From Psychrobacter sp. (lineage in GTDB: Bacteria > Pseudomonadota > Gammaproteobacteria > Pseudomonadales > Moraxellaceae), in NCBI RefSeq assembly GCF_030454045.1, contig NZ_JAKDJE010000056.1, positions 1 through 18,814 on the forward strand: a stretch of 18,814 nucleotides of DNA. The letters are read 5' to 3'. Below the pieces are notes generated by a model. The model was not told the origin of the DNA, searched no databases, and saw nothing but the letters and a program-made list of their open reading frames with translations. The translations under genes were made by a program, and so were the position numbers. Shown here piece by piece: positions 13,664-18,814 of this stretch; positions within the stretch are counted from its first letter, which is position 1, and every line of letters starts with the position of its first letter.

Positions 13664-14398
13664 ATGACTCTACCCAACAATCTTGATCTTTTTCAGAACG
13701 TTAGCGTGGCTGTGCCAGCGCTCATTCGTCATCCTACGCTCAAAAAACTTGCCGAGCGTGTGCAACATGAAACCTTAAACGCGCTGACGACTCCAGCAAT
13801 GTATGAGGCTCACAATACCTCACCTAGCATGCGTATTTTGGACAGCTTGTATCAGACACCGATTGCCGATGCCTCAATATTGGTGGCAATTACCAATGAG
13901 CGTCGACCCAAGCTTTTATTGACGCGCCGTGCTGCTCATATGACCAGTCACGCAGGTGAGGTGTCCTGTGTCGGCGGTAAGCATGATAGGGGTGATGGCA
14001 ATAACGTGGTCACTGCATTGCGAGAGGCGTGTGAAGAGACAGCGCTACCACCCAATAAAGTGCAGCTATTGGGTCAACTGCCGACTCAAACATCAAAGAG
14101 CGGCATGAGCGTACGTCCAATTGTCGCGCTTATCGCACCAGGTCTGGTGCTGGTCCCTGAGATGGGAGAAATATCACGCATTTTTTGGGCGGATTTTGAG
14201 TCGCTCGTCACCCAGCCGATAGTAGAATATGCCGTAGAGTACAAGATGCAGGAGCAAGCAGCGACCTTATTGACGCCGAGCTGGCAGGTTGATGGCGAGA
14301 CAGTCTGGGGACTCACAGGACGGGTGATTGCCAATCTGCTAGAGACAGGATTTGATCGAAAGCTAGACTGGTATTACCGCGTAGGAAATAAACGTTGA
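13664..14398 (+). CDS. Nudix hydrolase, CoA-pyrophosphatase (NudL) type
   Basis: This cytoplasmic hydrolase of 244 aa belongs to the family that splits coenzyme A or its derivatives into phosphopantetheine and 3',5'-ADP. The CoAse signature is recognisable: LLTRRAAHMTSHAGEVSCVGG, then HDRGD and ALREACEETALPP, with the Nudix REACEE intact. Downstream, LLGQLPTQTSKSGMSVRPIV and the C-terminal VWGLTGRVIANLLE fit NudL. Two features are unusual: CVGG replaces the FPGG seen in most homologues before the Nudix helix, and the N-terminus is about 40 residues longer. A GTG at 13658 is possible, but the ATG at 13664 has AGGA at a spacing of seven and is preferred. The gene ends 16 bp from the convergent oxygenase gene. 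Confidence 0.85.
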   Translation: MTLPNNLDLFQNVSVAVPALIRHPTLKKLAERVQHETLNALTTPAMYEAHNTSPSMRILDSLYQTPIADASILVAITNERRPKLLLTRRAAHMTSHAGEVSCVGGKHDRGDGNNVVTALREACEETALPPNKVQLLGQLPTQTSKSGMSVRPIVALIAPGLVLVPEMGEISRIFWADFESLVTQPIVEYAVEYKMQEQAATLLTPSWQVDGETVWGLTGRVIANLLETGFDRKLDWYYRVGNKR

Positions 14399-14414
14399 GA
14401 TACGACTTAGCTTA

Positions 14415-15755
14415 TTATTGATAGTAGTCGTCATTTTCTTTTAGCCACCAGTTCATATTGTCTTGGCGTTTGGCTCGAAAAGCCTCTAGTTTTTGTGCAA
14501 CCTTTGTATTGTGTTGCCGTGCGGTATCAAGCGCAAAAAGAATCGGCACTGAAGACAGTACACCAAATCGTATCTTGGATTTGGGCAAATCCAAGCCATC
14601 GCCAATATCATCACCGACCAAGGTGCGCGTCACACTGGCATTGACCATCTCCACAAATCGTCCGCGGCGATTGTCTTCGCCCATCAACTGACGCGGCAAA
14701 TCATGCAAGGCTTTTGCGAGTGGCTGACCCATCTTAAAGTCAAGCTGCTGTATCGACAAGTAGGTATAGAGCCACTCCCAGCTAGCCGCTTCATCTTGTG
14801 GCAGACGCGCCAAATCAACACCCATCCAATAACTGGCAAGATTCCACAGATGCAAGATACCCTCTGCTTCCTCAGTGCTAATACAGGCACCCAATAGTCT
14901 CAGACCGCGCATAATCAATAATGAGAACTGTAAATGGGTAGCAATCATATCAGTTTGGTTGATGGGTACGCCCCAGTAGGCAGTGTTCCAACTGCCATCA
15001 GGATTATGATGTTGGTCGGCGCTTGGTATGACGCCCGCTGCTGCATTGCCCTTACCTTTGAGTAAATTTTGCCGTACTAGCGTGTGAATCTGGCGGACTT
15101 TAATGGATTGACGCCAACCTTCAGAGCCAATCGCCAATACCTGATCGATAGGCTGGCGCTGATTGCCTGTATTCCTATCTAATTGCGGATGCTCAGAAAC
15201 CGCCAAAATGTAGGCGTACGTGCGCATGAGACGCGGTAGCGCATCGTGCATTAACGCACCTGTTTGGATCAGAGGAAGCGACAGCGCGGGGATACTATAA
15301 CCTGCCATCAGTGCCACGTTGCGCAGTAGCCAAATCAGCATCAGCGGATAGCGCCGATAGGCAACAGCGCCAATCTGAGCGAGCTTGGGGTCGAACCAAT
15401 CAGGATGATGGTCAAATTGCTCGGTCAATTTACGGAATGATGGGTGGGTTATATCATTATCTAAGCCGTTGCCAATAATGAGCTGCTGTAAGGGTTTGGC
15501 AAAACGAATGTTGTCAGTGGCTAAAGCATCTGCGAGTGGATCGCCAATATCGTAGCCAGCGACCATCTCATCCAATAGCGTAGATGAAATAGTAAAATCT
15601 TTGGGAAGTAGATAGCGTTTGATGCGGCGCAAAACTTGTAAATCACTATGATCGTCGATAGTGGTTGTACGTCCATGACGCTGATAAGAGGCGGTCGATG
15701 TAGGGTGTGCATGGTTCGATGAGATACGGGAGGTCTTGTCGGTTTTTTTATTCAT
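14415..15755 (-). CDS. Oxygenase MpaB family protein (DUF2236)
   Basis: This 446-aa helical protein belongs to the DUF2236 family, which includes latex-clearing protein Lcp and fungal MpaB, haem-dependent oxygenases. The family motif V-R-x2-H-x3-R is present (R221, H224, R228 in KVRQIHTLVR), followed by WGVPINQTDMIATHLQFSLL and YWMGV further on. A hydrophobic stretch near residues 135-165 may be a buried helix rather than a membrane anchor. The reading frame extends to 15803, but the ATG at 15755 is followed by a lysine-rich N-terminus and has AAAGG upstream, though at a long spacing. There is no signal peptide. Natural substrate and physiological role are unknown for bacterial members outside Lcp. 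Confidence 0.88.
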   Translation of the reverse strand: MNKKTDKTSRISSNHAHPTSTASYQRHGRTTTIDDHSDLQVLRRIKRYLLPKDFTISSTLLDEMVAGYDIGDPLADALATDNIRFAKPLQQLIIGNGLDNDITHPSFRKLTEQFDHHPDWFDPKLAQIGAVAYRRYPLMLIWLLRNVALMAGYSIPALSLPLIQTGALMHDALPRLMRTYAYILAVSEHPQLDRNTGNQRQPIDQVLAIGSEGWRQSIKVRQIHTLVRQNLLKGKGNAAAGVIPSADQHHNPDGSWNTAYWGVPINQTDMIATHLQFSLLIMRGLRLLGACISTEEAEGILHLWNLASYWMGVDLARLPQDEAASWEWLYTYLSIQQLDFKMGQPLAKALHDLPRQLMGEDNRRGRFVEMVNASVTRTLVGDDIGDGLDLPKSKIRFGVLSSVPILFALDTARQHNTKVAQKLEAFRAKRQDNMNWWLKENDDYYQ

Positions 15756-16043
15756 ATGATTAAGTACCTTTATGATTGGGCTAATCAATATTATCTGAAC
15801 CATGAGAGTGAACGATAAGATCGCTCATAATAATAGATGGGCTCAATGCGTCTGGTTGTCTCTGTGCGCTAATGATACGGGATGTGGGAGACCGTAGCTC
15901 ATCAGACAGTAGCGGCCTTTCACGGACCCCTTATGTATGATTTACTCATCGAGACATCGTTATCAGCTGTGGCTTATCCCATCCATCAATATTAGGTATT
16001 CTAAGCGTTCTAAATTGGGCGTACCTTGGATTAATGATAAAAA
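15756..16043. other. Intergenic region upstream of the MpaB-family gene
   Basis: I see no gene or repeat here. The region must contain the minus-strand promoter of the oxygenase gene. On the right it runs into the nhaA terminator. Confidence 0.5.
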
Positions 16044-16077
16044 AGCGGCTGATAAGCAAAGATGCTTGTCAGCCGCT
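16036..16077 (-). terminator. Terminator of nhaA
   Basis: A stem of AGCGGCTGA (16044-16052) with TCAGCCGCT (16069-16077) is extended by AAGCA/TGCTT around a 4-nt loop. The A-run at 16038-16043 gives a U-tract on the minus strand, just after the nhaA stop at 16087. Confidence 0.95.
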
Positions 16078-16086
16078 CGTTTTATA

Positions 16087-17289
16087 TTAGTGCGGGCGTG
16101 TCAAATCAACGGAGGTGCCACTGACGTTGTCTTTTAAGCTCACTTTGAGCATGATGTAACCTGCGATACCAGAGACGATAGAACCCATGATGATACCCAA
16201 ACGTTCATCAAACATCGTGGTATCACCAGCAAAGGCGAGGCCACCGATGAACAAGCTCATGGTAAAGCCAACGCCGCACAATAACGCTGCACCATAGATT
16301 TGCTTATAGTTCATACCCTTTGGCATGGTTGAAATACCAAGCTTAAAGATCAACCAGCACATGATCATAACGCCTAACTGTTTACCGATAAATAGACCAG
16401 CGGCAATCCCTAGGGGCACAGAATGGAATAGCTCATTAACGCCTGCGCCTTCGAGTGAGATGCCAGAGTTAGCAAATGCGAAGATTGGCAAAATACCAAA
16501 AGCGACAGTGTTGTGTAGATCATGCTCTAACTCTTCAAGCGGCGAGTGCTCAGGGTCAGTACGGTCGAACATCGGAATGAACAGCGCTAAAACTACCCCT
16601 GCCAATGTTGCGTGGATACCAGACTTGAGTACCGCAATCCACATGATGATACCAATGAGTAGATAAGGCGTGATACTCGTGACGTTTCGACGATTGAGAA
16701 TATAGAGGAATGGCAAGCACAGACCAGCGACGGCTAAGGACTCTAGTGACAGCTCACTGGTATAAAACAAAGCGATGATTAGAATCGCACCAATATCATC
16801 AAAAATAGCAATGGAGACCAAAAAGACTTTTAAAGAGTTTGGGACACGATTGCCCAAAAGGCTCAAGATGCCCAGGGCAAAGGCGATATCTGTGGCCGAA
16901 GGAATGGCCCATCCTTTCCAAAACTCTGGCTCATGATAATTGAAGAGTAGATAGACGATTGCTGGCACGATCATGCCGCCTAGCGCCGCACCAGCTGGCA
17001 AGATGATTTGTTTGACGTTAGACAACTCACCAATCAATACTTCACGCTTGAGCTCCAGTCCAACTAAGAAAAAGAAAACCGCCATCAGGCCATCATTGAT
17101 CCAATGATGGGCATCTTTGGCAATCGCAAATTCACCAATTTGAATCGCAACTGGCGCATGGATAAACCCTTCATACCAAACATTCAGAGGGGAGTTGGCA
17201 ATGATCATTGCAGCAATAGCAGCCAATGCTAAAACAATACCGCCTGCTGCCTCAAATTCAAAAAATGCCTTAAGCCTTCGTATTGCCAT
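16087..17289 (-). CDS. nhaA: Na+/H+ antiporter NhaA
   Basis: This 400-aa inner-membrane antiporter expels sodium in exchange for protons and supports growth in salt and at alkaline pH. All hallmark residues are found one position beyond the E. coli numbering: D134 (PSATDIAFALG), D164-D165 (AIFDDIGAILI) and H226 (LKSGIHATLAG). GLELKRE in an early helix and the lysine in GLFIGKQLG also fit. About twelve membrane segments can be traced. Two starts are possible. The ATG at 17304 would add five residues, but that stretch contains the AGGA that serves the ATG at 17289, so I choose 17289. It is monocistronic with a strong terminator. No nhaR-like regulator is in the window. Confidence 0.97.
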   Translation of the reverse strand: MAIRRLKAFFEFEAAGGIVLALAAIAAMIIANSPLNVWYEGFIHAPVAIQIGEFAIAKDAHHWINDGLMAVFFFLVGLELKREVLIGELSNVKQIILPAGAALGGMIVPAIVYLLFNYHEPEFWKGWAIPSATDIAFALGILSLLGNRVPNSLKVFLVSIAIFDDIGAILIIALFYTSELSLESLAVAGLCLPFLYILNRRNVTSITPYLLIGIIMWIAVLKSGIHATLAGVVLALFIPMFDRTDPEHSPLEELEHDLHNTVAFGILPIFAFANSGISLEGAGVNELFHSVPLGIAAGLFIGKQLGVMIMCWLIFKLGISTMPKGMNYKQIYGAALLCGVGFTMSLFIGGLAFAGDTTMFDERLGIIMGSIVSGIAGYIMLKVSLKDNVSGTSVDLTRPH

Positions 17290-17895
17290 ATCATCCTCAT
17301 TCACTAAATAACAATTTACTAAATAACCTCAAATATCTGCGCTACTACTGGTCAGGCTTAGCAGGCAGATAGAAACAGTTTCTCACACTCTTATTAATAT
17401 AGACAACAAAATACGCTGAAATAAAGCCATTAGTCTATCTGGTTATATCAATGCTTGTTGTATTAATCATGGTGACATTATAAAGGTGATACGATGGGCA
17501 ACATAGTTGTAAGTCGTTAAATCTTTTTAACAAAACAGCGTTTATATAAGAGATTTAGAATACTATGGACCAAATCTAGCAGACTTTTGGCTATTTTTGG
17601 CTTTTTTTGCCATTTTATCTTTATAATGATCAGCGCTTTATCATGGTGCCTCTTCTCTCAAAAACGTCTAAAGACGCTTGAGGCGTCTTGCTATTGGCAC
17701 GCGCATTCATAGTGACAGCAGTCACTTTCTAGCCTAGTTGTCTAAATGTTTCGGTCTTTCAGCACCTAAATACTCTAGTACCTAAATATTTTAGTACTTG
17801 AGTTTTTCATTACCTGAGCCTTTGTGTATTTACGTCTTTGAGCACACAAACAACTAGCGCTTCTTTTCTTATTATAATATTTGTAGGTTAGCACT
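17290..17895. other. Divergent intergenic region between nhaA and the TauE-type gene
   Basis: These 606 bp contain no supported gene. AT-rich sequence near 17520-17640 includes repeated TTTTTGGC-like T-tracts. At 17665-17689 two mutually exclusive hairpins compete for the same segment: CGTC...GACG, and AAGACGC...GCGTCTT with a 5-nt loop. A degenerate tandem repeat follows. A TATAAT at 17873-17878 lies only 17 bases before the start codon and has no good -35 box. Confidence 0.55.
17764..17827. repeat. Degenerate 16-bp tandem repeat
   Basis: The units are ACCTAAATACTCTAGT, ACCTAAATATTTTAGT, ACTTGAGTTTTTCATT and ACCTGAGCCTTTGTGT. The first two match at 14 of 16; the later ones keep an AC(C/T)T(A/G)A start and a T-rich centre. 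It lies directly upstream of the TauE-type gene and may continue as a fifth, decayed unit. Confidence 0.55.
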
Positions 17896-18651
17896 ATGGA
17901 CTTAACCTTCTCACTAGAGATTATTTTGATGCTGACGGCGGTTGCAGCCTTGGCAGGATTTATTGATGCGATTGCTGGTGGTGGCGGACTATTGACCATC
18001 CCAGCCATGCTACTGGCCAATATCCCGCCAGTACTCACGCTTGGAACCAATAAGCTACAAGCGGCGTCAGGTGCATTGGCTGCGTCTGTTACCATGATAA
18101 AAAAGGGCGTAGTCAAACCGCAGCGTATCAAAATCGCCATTCTTGCCGCTTTTATTGGGTCGGTATTGGGCACTATTGCGGTGCAAATGTCGCCGCCAGA
18201 CTTACTCGAAAAATTGATTCCCTTTTTGATTGCGGCTATTGGTATTTATACGCTGTTTGCTCCAAAGCTTGGTGAGGTGGAAGCCGCCCCGCGTATCTCA
18301 GAGGGTAAGTGGCAAAAGGGCGTGGCCCCGTTGATTGGTTTTTATGATGGGTATATTGGTCCAGGTACGGGAATGTTTTTTGCGCTGGGTAATGTGGCAC
18401 TACGTGGTCGTCAGATTATTGAAGCGACAGGGACCGCAAAGGTGCTGAACTTATCTACCAATATCGGCTCACTGATATTTTTTATTTTGGGTGGCAATGT
18501 ATTGTGGAAGGTGGGGCTGGCAATGATGGTAGGCCAGACTATCGGTGCGTACTTTGGCTCACATATGGTGGTCAAAGGGGGGAGTAAGCTGATTCGTCCG
18601 ATGATTGTGCTGGTGTGTCTAGCGATGTTGACCAAATATGTGTTTGGCTAA
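17896..18651 (+). CDS. TauE/SafE-family (TSUP) membrane exporter
   Basis: This 251-aa inner-membrane protein with about eight helices belongs to the TSUP (TauE/SafE, formerly DUF81) family, implicated in export of sulfite, sulfoacetate and other anions. Both family half-motifs are visible: AGFIDAIAGGGGLLTIPAML, with GTNKLQAASG in the first half, and GFYDGYIGPGTGMFFALGNV, with GTAKVLNLSTNIGSL, in the second. These reflect the internal duplication. The start at 17896 has only a weak TAGG ribosome binding site. The gene is monocistronic, with a terminator within 30 bases. The substrate cannot be read from sequence. A YeiH-type transporter also annotated for sulfur oxyanions is in the same window, but 14 kb away. 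Confidence 0.93.
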   Translation: MDLTFSLEIILMLTAVAALAGFIDAIAGGGGLLTIPAMLLANIPPVLTLGTNKLQAASGALAASVTMIKKGVVKPQRIKIAILAAFIGSVLGTIAVQMSPPDLLEKLIPFLIAAIGIYTLFAPKLGEVEAAPRISEGKWQKGVAPLIGFYDGYIGPGTGMFFALGNVALRGRQIIEATGTAKVLNLSTNIGSLIFFILGGNVLWKVGLAMMVGQTIGAYFGSHMVVKGGSKLIRPMIVLVCLAMLTKYVFG

Positions 18652-18679
18652 ATGAAAGTAACCAAACACGTTATCCAAC

Positions 18680-18712
18680 AAAAAACCTCAGCCAATGTGA
18701 CTGAGGTTTTTT
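18680..18712 (+). terminator. Terminator of the TauE-type gene
   Basis: AAAAAACCTCAG (18680-18691) pairs with CTGAGGTTTTTT (18701-18712) around a 9-nt loop. It could also stop transcription arriving from the IS on the right. Confidence 0.93.
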
Positions 18713-18759
18713 ATTTCTTAGATTAACACACCAAGTGCAACGCTAATTAATATTATAGA

Positions 18760-18814
18760 GAGACCATCCCGAATTCTGTGTAACTGCCGTTTAGATTAAA
18801 TGCTTGCTGATACG
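18760..18814 (-). mobile_element. End of a second, inverted IS256-family element
   Basis: This is the reverse complement of the left IS end (57-111), with 52 of 55 bases identical. The terminal repeat begins GAGACCATCCC at 18760. The element continues beyond the window. The three differences show that it is a related but not identical copy. Confidence 0.87.
18791..18814 (-). CDS. IS256-family transposase, last seven codons (cut by window edge)
   Basis: The minus strand reads RISKHLI followed by TAA at 18791-18793, against RISRHLI in the left copy (one conservative lysine/arginine change). The rest of the transposase lies outside the window. Confidence 0.75.
   Translation of the reverse strand, partial: RISKHLI

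Noticed and set aside
1..18814. CRISPR array, tRNA or rRNA genes, phage-defence or secretion gene clusters
   Set aside because: I searched by eye on both strands and found no regularly spaced repeats, tRNA-like cloverleaf or rRNA sequence, and no recognisable defence or secretion proteins.

Overview
The window looks like a piece of a Moraxellaceae chromosome, most likely Psychrobacter. This is inferred from the gene families, the moderate base composition and the Acinetobacter/Psychrobacter-style XerC/XerD (pdif-like) sites; no marker gene was compared. The most unusual structure is at the edges. Both ends of the window lie inside IS256-family (mutator-type) insertion sequences. At 1-111 the window holds the last 25 codons of a transposase and its terminal repeat. 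At 18760-18814 it holds the same end of a second copy in inverted orientation, with 3 differences in 55 bases. About 18.6 kb of sequence therefore lies between two inverted IS copies whose transposase 3' ends both point inward.

Region 1 (1 to about 2030) is an AT-rich accessory strip. Two overlapping small ORFs of unknown function follow the left IS; the first takes its start codon and first ten codons from the IS terminal repeat. Next come an orphan minus-strand terminator, a long imperfect hairpin (809-878), and a gene for a 107-aa protein enclosed by two oppositely oriented 28-bp pdif-like sites (907-934 and 1318-1345). That is the architecture of the mobile pdif modules known from Acinetobacter plasmids. 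A minus-strand ORF with only a TTG start (1445-1840) looks 5'-truncated.

Region 2 (2030-5440) holds a DUF454/YbaN-like membrane protein, a CspA-type cold-shock protein with a recognisable promoter and a leader of about 140 nt, and a divergent pair: a YeiH-type (UPF0324) transporter and a YeiE-like LysR regulator. Two near-identical palindromes 21 bp apart lie between the pair.

Region 3 (5440-10140) holds two tandem paralogous UspA-type universal stress proteins on the minus strand and a 1021-aa M16C (PreP-like) zinc metalloprotease on the plus strand.

Region 4 (10140-15800) holds a zinc-ribbon Nudix hydrolase, a translationally coupled pair (short-chain dehydrogenase, then an AGE-family sugar isomerase with the complete YihS-type active site), a CoA-pyrophosphatase-type Nudix protein and an MpaB/DUF2236 oxygenase.

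Region 5 (15800-18720) holds the NhaA Na+/H+ antiporter with all key residues, and a TauE/SafE-type exporter preceded by a degenerate 16-bp tandem repeat. Most genes end at clear hairpin terminators. From 2030 rightward the content is ordinary housekeeping and stress physiology (cold, salt, oxidised nucleotides, protein turnover, anion export); the accessory signal is concentrated at the left end and at the two IS boundaries.
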